Of a stretch of 64,000 nucleotides of DNA, positions 43,842 through 52,200 are shown piece after piece (position 1 is the stretch's first letter; each line of letters starts with the position of its first letter). Origin of the DNA: Candidatus Desulfarcum epimagneticum (GTDB taxonomy: Bacteria > Desulfobacterota > Desulfobacteria > Desulfobacterales > CR-1); the NCBI GenBank assembly GCA_900659855.1, contig CAACVI010000005.1, forward strand, positions 1 to 64,000, written 5' to 3'. The position numbers and the translations under genes were made by a program. The notes beneath the pieces were generated by a model that saw only the letters and a list, made by a program, of their open reading frames with translations, had not been told where the DNA came from and ran no database searches.

Positions 43842-45560
43842 ATGCAAATTTATCTGGAAGAAAAAATAGGCAATCCCGCTCTTTTCACGGGAAGAAAAAG
43901 AGAGCTGGATTCTTTGCTTACATGGACGGATAAAATCAAACTGAAAACATCCAAAAGCAAGGCCATTATTTCCCGAAGGAAAACCGGAAAATCGGCTTTG
44001 ATGCAGCGGCTTTTCAATATTGTGTTTCACCAGAACGACCAGGTGGTTCCTTTTTATTTTGAAATAGCGGAAAGCCCTCAATGGATAGGCGATTTAAGTA
44101 AAAAATTTTTTATACACTTTATGAGCCAATATCTTGCATTCCAATCGAGAAGGCCTCGATATTTAAAATATATGCATAGTTATACCCATCTGATTGACGC
44201 GGCCGAACAAGAGGGGCTTCATTTTCTCATTCCACATATTAAAGATTTCAAGCAATGCGAAAAAAACGGAGATATCGATATATTGTGGGATATAGCGAGA
44301 GACGCCCCCCGAACCGTCGCCGAATACAAAGACGAGCGCGTCCTCCAGATTATTGATGAATTCCAGTTCATCAACAAGTATATTTTCAGGGATAAATCCT
44401 GCAAGGATCGTTTATCGGAACTTGCCGGAAGCTATCTTCACACAGCGGAATACAAAAACGCGCCCCTGCTGGTGTCCGGAAGCTGGGTGGGGTGGCTGAT
44501 GGATGATCTGCAAAAAATGCTCCCCGGCAGATTCATCATTAACGATTTTGGGAATATGCCCCGAAATGAAGCCATTGAGATGGCGCTGAATTATTCCGAA
44601 ATCATGCAAATCCCCATAAATTATGAAACCGCCTGCATTATGGCCGACCTGACGGAAGGAAACCCTTTTTATATCTCTTCCCTTTTTCAGTCCGACTATG
44701 CCGAAAAAGATTTTTCCACGGAAAAGGGTCTGCTTGAAGTTCTTGACTTTGAGACAATGGATAAAAGAGGCGGGGTCCGTGGCACATGGATGGAATATAT
44801 TCATTCCGCCACGGACCGAATCAACGACGCAAACGGAAAAAGAATTATATTGTACATCTGCAAACACAAAGAAAGAAAAGTCACCCGGGATGAAATACGA
44901 AACGCGCTTGAGCTTTCCATGACGGACCGGGAGCTGGAAAAACGTTTAAAAGCCTTTGTGAAAGCCGATATCATCGAACAGGGAACCAGCTATTTCAGTT
45001 ATCACGCAGTCCAGGACCACATATTCGACAAAGTGTTTCGAGGGGTTTACCAGGAGGAGATCGACGGCTTTACTCCGGATAAAATTAAAAACGAATACCG
45101 AACCCTGTATAAAAAACTCCGGGGCGAATACAACAAATACAAGGGCGAATTTTCCGAATATGTCATCATGAATCATCTGAAACACCGCGCTTACAAACAA
45201 AACGATCTGTATATATCCATGATGAAAAATCTGCCTGATGATTTCAGGTTTGTCGAATATTCGACCCTGTGGTCCTACACCGCGTCCCCGGCTCATAAAA
45301 AAGACATCCAGGTGGATGTGTTCGCCAAAGCGGGCGGCGATGCGTATTCTCTTATCGGGGAAGTGAAAAACAGGAAGAAAAAATTCTCCCTCACAGAGGC
45401 CAGAGCTTTTTTCGCAAAAGCCTCGGAGGTCCAAAAACTGGAGAATCTTGACAAAACCCTTGTTTTTGTCTTTTCCGCCTCAGGTTTTTACAAAACCGCC
45501 ATTGATTTTTTTGTCGCAAACGGGATGGCCTGGAGCGCGGACAAACGGTTCCTGGAGTAA
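43842..45560 (+). CDS. DUF234-type AAA ATPase with C-terminal PD-(D/E)XK nuclease domain
   Basis: 572 residues, same architecture as the preceding gene: ISRRKTGKSALMQRL at the P-loop, LQIIDEFQF, LVSGSWVGWLMDDLQKML, then VDVFAKAGG and EVKNRKKKFS of the nuclease-like core. Its C-terminal third is nearly identical at DNA level to the copies at 41461-42102 and 59874-61586, while N-terminal parts are more diverged; this suggests gene conversion or recent recombination. It converges on a minus-strand AAA nuclease gene across a 134-base gap that is also duplicated at 61587-61720. Confidence 0.82.
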   Translation: MQIYLEEKIGNPALFTGRKRELDSLLTWTDKIKLKTSKSKAIISRRKTGKSALMQRLFNIVFHQNDQVVPFYFEIAESPQWIGDLSKKFFIHFMSQYLAFQSRRPRYLKYMHSYTHLIDAAEQEGLHFLIPHIKDFKQCEKNGDIDILWDIARDAPRTVAEYKDERVLQIIDEFQFINKYIFRDKSCKDRLSELAGSYLHTAEYKNAPLLVSGSWVGWLMDDLQKMLPGRFIINDFGNMPRNEAIEMALNYSEIMQIPINYETACIMADLTEGNPFYISSLFQSDYAEKDFSTEKGLLEVLDFETMDKRGGVRGTWMEYIHSATDRINDANGKRIILYICKHKERKVTRDEIRNALELSMTDRELEKRLKAFVKADIIEQGTSYFSYHAVQDHIFDKVFRGVYQEEIDGFTPDKIKNEYRTLYKKLRGEYNKYKGEFSEYVIMNHLKHRAYKQNDLYISMMKNLPDDFRFVEYSTLWSYTASPAHKKDIQVDVFAKAGGDAYSLIGEVKNRKKKFSLTEARAFFAKASEVQKLENLDKTLVFVFSASGFYKTAIDFFVANGMAWSADKRFLE

Positions 45561-46114
45561 AAATCCGGATCGGGAAGGGTCATTTGGGTTTTGGGCCCCG
45601 GGCGTCTTTCTTTTATTCCAAGATCCGGTTTGCTGATGATATATGTGTCGGGGGTGACCCTGTTTTAAATATGCATGGGATTATAAAAAATCCGTCATCC
45701 AGTTTCAACAAAAACCGGCGTGACATTCACTCCCGTCTCGTCATCAAAAAAATCGGCCTCGTATTTTGCCCTGTTTTCGTCGTTTATCGATTCCACAAAA
45801 AAGACCAGGGTTATTTCCTTTAATTTTAGCTGATCTCCGTATCGGGCCGCCTGAGTCAGCGCCTCGGAGTACCCCCGCCTGTCGGTGTAGGATTTCACCT
45901 CTATTCCATATGTTTTGCCCGCGTATTTTACAATCAGGTCTATCTTTCCGTTTCCCGTTGGGAATTCGGGATATACTTCTCCGCCGAATCTTCTGATAAA
46001 GCCGGACAGATACATATACAGGTTAAAATGAAACACGGCTTCATACACCCTTAAATCCGAACGCCTCGGGGCGTCTGAAAATATCCAGTCCCTGTTTTTG
46101 ACCAGGTATTTCCT
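45561..46114. repeat. Segmental duplication, first copy (second at 61587-62141)
   Basis: From the stop of the DUF234-type gene through the convergent gap and about 420 bases of the facing nuclease gene, this stretch is almost identical to 61587-62141, with only a handful of single-base differences. A long, weak inverted repeat in the gap (AATCCGGATC near 45563, GATCCGGTTT near 45620) could act as a two-way terminator. The second copy continues intact; this one is cut by a MITE at 46115. Confidence 0.85.
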
Positions 46115-46517
46115 CATTAGTGTCCGGTTAAGCTTGAAAAAAAGAATTTCGTGCCTCTAACCGGCTGATTTTATTAGAGACGAATTTTAATCCGATTTCA
46201 AGTCGTTATCACACAAAATAAATTTTAAATATTTGTTATTGTTGAAAATAATAGAATTGAGGTCGATTTAAACCGGACACTACTGGTATTTCCTATAAAG
46301 TTTTATTATATTCCTTATGTTGAGGCTGTCTTCGGTTATGGCGTCGTCAAGGGGCTCGAAGGGGTCATGAAATTCATCCGTATATTCGAATATCTCATCG
46401 GCAAAATAATTAAAAAGTCTTTTTTGGACAAATGGAGACGAAAACTTCACATAACTTTCCGTTTCACTCTCATGTTCTCCGGATATAATGCCGTTCATAT
46501 ATAAAAAGTTGATATCT
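45695..46517 (-). pseudogene. AAA ATPase/PD-(D/E)XK nuclease, C-terminal remnant interrupted by a MITE
   Basis: The remnant matches the C-terminal 220 or so residues of the intact gene at 61721-63352: DINFLYMNGIISGEHESE at the start, then ending with GKIDLIVKYAGKTYGIEVKSY (nuclease-like core) and VTPVFVETG. It is split by a 170-bp insertion at 46115-46284. The N-terminal half with the P-loop is missing upstream of about 46517. The sequence from there to about 46704 is not recognised and carries no clear gene. Confidence 0.87.
46115..46284. mobile_element. MITE-like element with TAGTGTCCGGTT ends
   Basis: About 170 bp, absent from the intact paralogue at 62141. The ends are inverted: TAGTGTCCGGTTAA at 46118 and its near complement ending at 46282. 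The target GGTATTTCCT is duplicated at 46105-46114 and 46285-46294 (10 bp). It has no coding capacity and is AT-rich inside. It is presumably mobilised by a transposase with matching ends, which is not in this window. Confidence 0.85.
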
Positions 46518-46916
46518 GTCAGCGGCGGCCTGAAAATGTCTGAAAAATAGCGGTTTGAAAATGTCAGCTTAGACCGTTTTTTTATTTTCTTCAACCCAAT
46601 TATTTTAAAAAATCTTCTTCCCTTTTCTTCTGTGTTTTCTTCCTTTCTTCTTTCCACATTATTCCACAAATATGCCATTATATTGTGCCATATCTTTCAG
46701 GAGCTTTGACGCTCACGAAAATTGACCCGCCCATACTCATAGAAACGGACCCGTTTTAGAATTTATGGAGAGGGCATCCGTATTTTCCATTGTCCCGTCA
46801 GACCCCGTTTTATCCTGAGAAGATATTATTTTTTCCTGCCTGACTCATTTCGCATCATTTTCTTTTCATTAAAAACAGACACCCATAAAATCTTTCCATA
46901 ACTCGGAGGTGAGGTT

Positions 46917-47432
46917 ATGGAAAAGTTGTTTAAATGCCAATGCTGCCATCGCGCGCGGCCTGTTAATCCCCGGATTTCCAATCAGCAATTTTGAAATCGG
47001 CCAAAATGTCAGCGCAAACGTCGAAACCAATGGCGGCGGTCCAAATTAAAAGTCGATGCGGATTATCGGGAAAATAAAGCGGCGGCTCAGCGTCGATGGC
47101 GGCTTAAAAACCCTGATTATCAAAGCCAATACCGCGCCGGGCATCCTGAATATGTCATGGAGAATCGTCTGAAGCAGAAACAGCGCGACTTAAAAAGACG
47201 CGCATCCGGCAAGCTTGTAAAGAGAGACGCGTTAAAATCTCCCGGCAGGCGCATAAGCGGCGTTTACAGGCTGATCCCGGAAAGCGTCGGGGGGCTTGTA
47301 AAGAGAGACGCGCTGACCGTCAGAATTGATTATATTTCAGGCGATTATAGGCCACGGCTTTTAAATTTTGATGATTGTAAAGATACCACTCAATGGCTAT
47401 TCATGTCAGGAACTGATACAGATGGGGCATGA
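46917..47432 (+). pseudogene. Small Cys-rich zinc-finger-like ORF of the IS21-like element, with in-frame UGA
   Basis: The ATG at 46917 follows an excellent GGAGGTGAGG site. The frame encodes LFKCQCCHRARPVNPRISNQ, then a UGA at 46992-46994, then RPKCQRKRR and a long basic stretch (DADYRENKAAAQRRWRLKNPDYQ), to a stop at 47430-47432 that overlaps the next start (ATGA). Relatives encode a Cys at the UGA position, giving a CxxC...C...C zinc-finger pattern. So the UGA is either a simple nonsense mutation of a Cys codon or, less likely, read through or read as selenocysteine. A 17-18 base direct repeat (CTTGTAAAGAGAGACGCG) occurs at about 47213 and 47295. Confidence 0.6.
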
Positions 47433-48484
47433 AAACAAATCATCAAAAAATTGAGATATCCCGACTTGAGCTTCGATACATTCACACCCGTATACGCGAT
47501 GCCCGGGCAGAATTGAAAATGTGCGAATCTTTGGATCGGCATGGACAGATACTGCCGGTTTTGGTCGTTTCTTCGGCTCAGTCCACATACATATTGATTG
47601 ACGGATATTTGCGGATCGCGGCATTGAAGCGATGCGGCAGGGACAGGGTATGGGCGAAATTTTTTAAAGGCGGCCCAAAAGAGGCCCTGATCTATATTTT
47701 GGCAAGGGGAAACCAGCGGCGCCGGGACATCCTTGAAGAGGCTTGTCTGATTCGGGAACTGATCGTGGCCCATAAATTGTCACAGGTCAGGATTTCTAAA
47801 CTTCTGGGCCGGGATCAAAGCTGGGTGTCGCGCCGTCTTCTGTTTTTAAATGCCCTTCCGGACACGATCATACGCCGGGTTCAAGCCGGGGGCATCTCAA
47901 GCTGGGCGGCTCAGCGTGTTCTGGCGCCTATGGCGCGCGCCAATTCCGCCCATGCGGACATATTGGCGGATCATTTGGCCAAAGAGAAGATCGGCACACG
48001 GGACCTGGCTCAATTTTTCGAGCATTACAAAAAATCCGTCAGAAAAAAACGCCAGGATATGATTGAGAATCCAGGTTTGTTTTTAAAAGCGCTCCATGCG
48101 AAGAGAGAGGACGGGGCCGCCAAAGAATTGAGCGCGGGGCCGGAAGGCCGATGGAGATCCGACATGAACGCCACTTGTCATATATTGGAAAGGGCCATCC
48201 GCCAGGCGCCGAATGTGATCTGCCGCAGGCAAAGCAATCTGGACAGGCGGACCCTTCTGACACCTTTTGAGCAGGCCCGGCAATCCATGTCAAAGCTCAA
48301 CGAAACCATCATGAGGCTCACAGATGATATCCAACGAATTAAGACAAACAGCTCTGGCCATGCGGGAAAAAGGCTGCGGCATACGGGAAATCGCGCGGAT
48401 ATTGAAGATATCCAGGAATACGGTTCGCCGGGTGATCCAAAAAAAGAGGCCCGCCGCGCAAAAGCCGGACAGGTCGTTTCCTGA
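47429..48484 (+). CDS. ParB-like domain protein of the IS21-like element
   Basis: 351 residues. The N-terminal domain is ParB/Srx-like (CESLDRHGQILPVLVV, then YILIDGYLRIAALKR). A helix-turn-helix follows (LSQVRISKLLGRDQSWVSRRL). A long basic, helical C-terminus completes it. ParB proteins bind DNA through the HTH and CTP through the N-terminal domain; here it probably assists the transposon, for example in target choice or regulation. It starts by a four-base overlap with the Cys-rich ORF and overlaps istA by 161 bases in another frame. Confidence 0.75.
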   Translation: MKTNHQKIEISRLELRYIHTRIRDARAELKMCESLDRHGQILPVLVVSSAQSTYILIDGYLRIAALKRCGRDRVWAKFFKGGPKEALIYILARGNQRRRDILEEACLIRELIVAHKLSQVRISKLLGRDQSWVSRRLLFLNALPDTIIRRVQAGGISSWAAQRVLAPMARANSAHADILADHLAKEKIGTRDLAQFFEHYKKSVRKKRQDMIENPGLFLKALHAKREDGAAKELSAGPEGRWRSDMNATCHILERAIRQAPNVICRRQSNLDRRTLLTPFEQARQSMSKLNETIMRLTDDIQRIKTNSSGHAGKRLRHTGNRADIEDIQEYGSPGDPKKEARRAKAGQVVS

Positions 48485-49703
48485 ACAAGAGATTCGCAAT
48501 CTTTTTAAACCCTGCAAAGGGAATATGGTTCGCATACGGGAAGTTTTAAAGACTCGCGGGCACGACATCCCATACAGCACACTGACCCGAATCACCCGTA
48601 AGATGGGCCTTCGGGAAGAGTCGAAAAAGAAAAGAGCCGGGGCGTATGTGTTTGAGCCGGGCCAGGAATTTCAGCATGACACCTCGCCGCATCATGTGAC
48701 GATCGGGGGAAAAAGAATCAAAGCCCAATGCGCCGGCCTGGCCGCGGCGTACAGCAGGCGTTTGTATATTCAGTATTATCCCGCCTTCACCCGGTTTGAG
48801 GCCAAAGACTTTCTAACCCGCGCCATTGAATACATGGGCGGCGGCTGCGGGGTCTGCGTCATCGACAATACCAGCGTTATCGTGGCCCGGGGCTCCGGAC
48901 CGGACGCTGAAATCGCCCCCGAGATGGAAGCGTTTGGGAAAATGTTCAACATGGCGTTTGTTCCCCATCGCATTTTAGACCCCAACCGAAAAGCCATTAT
49001 TGAACGAAATTTCTCCTATGTGGAAAATAATTTTCTGGCTGGACGGACATTTGGAAATTGGCGTGATCTGAATCAGCGGGCCCAAAAATGGTGTGATACG
49101 GTGGCGAATAAAAAATACAAACGATCCCTGGGCATGAGCCCGGATGAAGCCTCTGTGATGGAGCGCCCCCATCTTCAGCCGCTTCCCCGGCATGTGCCGC
49201 CGGCCTGTAAAATCTTTCAGCGCATTGTGGATATGTCCGGTTTTGTCTCAGTGGATGTCAATCGCTACTCGGTTCCGGAACGCCTTTGCGGAAAACGGGT
49301 GGAAGTCCACAAAACCGGAGAGCGCATATCGGTTTTTCACAAAAACCGCAAGGTGGCCGATCATCAGCGGGTGATAGGCAAAAGAGACGCAAAGGTGGTT
49401 CACGCCGGTCATCATCTGATCATTCGCGGAAAAAAAAGCGCGACGCTCAAAGAAGAAAAAAAACTCGCAGGCTCCTTTGAGGCGCTGGATCAATATGTGG
49501 CGGCGCTGAAAAAACGCTGTCATGGATCGGGCAAAATGAAATTGCAAAGACTGTTGAATCTTAAGCGAACCTATCCTGAATCCGCATATAAAAAGGCCGT
49601 GGAAGAAGCCCTGCATTATGGAATGTTCGATCTTTCCCGCCTTGAAAATATGATTCTTTCGTATGTCGCCGGCGATTTCTTCAATATGGACATGGAGGAC
49701 TGA
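48324..49703 (+). CDS. istA: IS21-family transposase IstA
   Basis: 459 residues. An N-terminal helix-turn-helix (GCGIREIARILKISRNTVRR) is followed by an integrase-type catalytic core with acidic residues in QEFQHDTSPHHV, VIDNTSVIV and NRKAIIERNFSYVENNF (DDE). A C-terminal beta-rich region follows (VSVDVNRYSVPERLCGKRV). IstA cuts and joins DNA ends. Its start lies within the preceding ParB-like gene; its stop overlaps the istB start (TGATG). Confidence 0.93.
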   Translation: MISNELRQTALAMREKGCGIREIARILKISRNTVRRVIQKKRPAAQKPDRSFPEQEIRNLFKPCKGNMVRIREVLKTRGHDIPYSTLTRITRKMGLREESKKKRAGAYVFEPGQEFQHDTSPHHVTIGGKRIKAQCAGLAAAYSRRLYIQYYPAFTRFEAKDFLTRAIEYMGGGCGVCVIDNTSVIVARGSGPDAEIAPEMEAFGKMFNMAFVPHRILDPNRKAIIERNFSYVENNFLAGRTFGNWRDLNQRAQKWCDTVANKKYKRSLGMSPDEASVMERPHLQPLPRHVPPACKIFQRIVDMSGFVSVDVNRYSVPERLCGKRVEVHKTGERISVFHKNRKVADHQRVIGKRDAKVVHAGHHLIIRGKKSATLKEEKKLAGSFEALDQYVAALKKRCHGSGKMKLQRLLNLKRTYPESAYKKAVEEALHYGMFDLSRLENMILSYVAGDFFNMDMED

Positions 49704-50452
49704 TGCGAAAAAAAACAGACCAGCTTCTGACTGATTTAAGATTTTTTGGAATGGCCGAAAAACTGGACGAGGAACTTGCGCTGGCGGAAAAAACCGGCGC
49801 CCCGGTTCTTGAAACCCTTTATCGACTCCTTGCGGAAGAATTCGCATATCGTCAGCAGCGAAGCATGCAGTATCGCTTGAAACATGCGAAAATGCCCTGG
49901 GACTGGACCCTGAAAACCTTCCCTTTTGAAAAACAGCCCAGCGTCAATAAATCTCAAATCATGTCCATTGCCGGTCTTTCGTTCATCGAACGGGCGGAAA
50001 ATATAGTTTTTATAGGAGAGCCCGGCGTTGGAAAAACAGGCCTTGCCATCGGCCTTTTATACCACGCCCTGATTGATGGATATCGGGGCCGCTTTTACAA
50101 CGCTCAAAACCTTCTGGATGAACTCTACGCCTCCCTGGCCGACAGAACCACCTCCAGGCTGATTAAACGGCTTTCCAATTACCCGCTTCTGGTCATTGAC
50201 GAATTGGGATATCTCACGCTTAAACCGGAACAGGTCAACGCTTTTTTTAAATTGATGTCGGAACGCTACGGCAAACGCTCAACCATCATTACGACGAACC
50301 TTGAATATGAACAGTGGTATGGATTGTTTCAAAGAAAGCCTTTGGTCAAAGCCCTTCTGGACCGTATGCGGCATCACTGCACAACCATTCGCATTGACGG
50401 CCCGTCATTAAGAACGCCGCCGAAAAAAAACAACCCCCAAAATCCGGCCTGA
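49703..50452 (+). CDS. istB: IS21-family helper ATPase IstB
   Basis: 249 residues. An AAA+ ATPase with Walker A GEPGVGKTGLA (about 109-119), Walker B LLVIDELGYL and sensor IITTNLEYEQW. It helps IstA with target selection and transposition. The start overlaps the istA stop, as is common in IS21 elements. The 167 bases after its stop form the right end of the element and hold no gene. Confidence 0.94.
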   Translation: MRKKTDQLLTDLRFFGMAEKLDEELALAEKTGAPVLETLYRLLAEEFAYRQQRSMQYRLKHAKMPWDWTLKTFPFEKQPSVNKSQIMSIAGLSFIERAENIVFIGEPGVGKTGLAIGLLYHALIDGYRGRFYNAQNLLDELYASLADRTTSRLIKRLSNYPLLVIDELGYLTLKPEQVNAFFKLMSERYGKRSTIITTNLEYEQWYGLFQRKPLVKALLDRMRHHCTTIRIDGPSLRTPPKKNNPQNPA

Positions 50453-52200
50453 CCTTTAATCGACTTCCGGAAATCGTCCCCGGCTTCACATCCAAACACT
50501 CACTCGCTCACCCTTTTCCTGATTTGTCTGTTTCCATCCGCTTAATCCCGCAAACACCCGCGCATCTCCCGGGTCAGTTATTTTGAGCGCTCGTGGGTCC
50601 ATTTTTTTTAGCGTTCAAGTGGTCACATCATATTCGTTCGATAAATTCACAAGCATTCCGAGAATAAACGCCTGATATACTTTTTCCACATTCCTGCCGG
50701 CAGTGTCGAAATATGAGAGTGTTTCAAGAACAAACATGCTCAAAATATATTCGAAAGTTTCCACATCCCCTGTGACAAGAGCGTGAAGCATCATTTGCAA
50801 TTTATCGTTTTCAAAGCTGGATTGTTTTATCCATTTTAAAATTATGGTTTCGAAATTCTGTTTGACTTCAAAATTCGGAATCAAAAGTTTGAAATAATCC
50901 TTATGATTTTTTCGCTCTTTATCAAAAGCTTTTAAATATCCGCAAAAAAGTAAAAACGAATAAACGCTGATTTCGTCATATTCTATACTCTCAAAGGATA
51001 TGTTTTCATTGATTTCCATTATAACCGGATTGTCTTTCAATAAATCGTTTAATTGGCTTTTAACGCTTTGGGATGAATTTTTTATCAAATCTTTTATAAG
51101 CTCGTTTGATGACGTGTTTATCCAATATGGCTTGAATCCCTCTTCGACTCTTGAAACAAAATTGACTATGGACCATGGATTGTAAATTTTAGTCTCTCCG
51201 AAAATATAGCCGTCATACCATTTTTCCACATCTTTGATTCTGTTTTTTAAATCATAGCCATCTAATATCTTTTCCACCTCTTTTTGTGTCAAACCGAATT
51301 GTCCGGAAAATCGCTGCGACACAATTGAAAAAACGGAAAGGTTGTTCAACTCGCTGAAAATAGATTCTCTGGCAATCCTCAGTATTCCTGTTATCACGCT
51401 CTTGAATATGTCGGTGTTGTCTTTCAGCCCCGCTCCCAAAAACCCTTTGAAAAAGTTTACACAGTCGTCATAATATCCATAATGGAAAGCCGAATGTATC
51501 GGCGTGTCATATTCATCTATCAAAACAAGAGGTTTTTGTCCGTGATATTCATGGAGGCGCTTTGTTAATTTTTTCAACGAGTCTTCGTAAATCGCCAGTT
51601 CCGCTTCTTCGGATATTATATTTGCAAACTTTTTCTTTTCAGATTCACTTAAAGCGTCCGATTCAAGCAGATAATCATGTCTTGCGAACTCCTCGGCTAT
51701 CAAACTTTTTATTTTTATGGAAGCCGCTTCAAAACTTTTGTTGCTTATATTTTTAAAAGTCAGATAGATAACCGGGTATTTTGCAAAATGTTCTTCGAAT
51801 GCGGATTCCTGTTCTATTGCAAGTCCTGAAAACAACTTTCTTCTGGCGTTTTGCTCCTGTCTGTTTTCAGCTATTTCAAAAAACCAGCGCAGCATTGTAA
51901 GATTGATCGTTTTTCCGAATCTTCTGGGACGAGGCAATAAAAACGCGTCTATTTTTTTATCCAATATTTCTTTGATAAACAGCGATTTATCCACAAAATA
52001 TAAACCCTCTTCCATTATTTTTTTAAAATCGCTTATGCCTACTGTCATGTCAAGCTTGTAAAGTCGTATAAAATATGCTATGGTTTTCATAATTGCCAAA
52101 GGAGGGCGTATTATGAAAAAATATATCGTAACTTTGACACAAGCTGAACGAAAAAATCTTATGGCGCTCACATCAAAGGGAAAGCATAAGTCTCAAAAGA

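Larger units (their letters stand above)
46705..50619. mobile_element. IS21-like element carrying four genes
   Basis: The left end near 46705 (TTGACGCTCACGAAAATTGA) and the right end at 50619 (reverse complement CTTGAACGCTAAAAAAAATG) are related inverted repeats, followed inward by TGACCC/GGACCC blocks typical of IS21 multiple end repeats. The right junction is fixed by comparison with 63720, where the target gene runs on undamaged. Contents: a Cys-rich small ORF with an in-frame UGA, a ParB-like gene, istA and istB. No target duplication is seen; the two flanks belong to different genes, so a deletion accompanied or followed insertion. Confidence 0.8.

Noticed and set aside
41158-45560. Tandem DUF234-type genes as a CRISPR or repeat array
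   Set aside because: The repetition is of whole 1.7-kb genes with coding conservation; there are no short regularly spaced repeats.
50615-52171. Open frame of 518 codons that looks like a complete ATPase gene
   Set aside because: Its first 43 codons are IS630 sequence read backwards and its end is in the IS21-like element. The true start is across the IS630 insertion at 56960.
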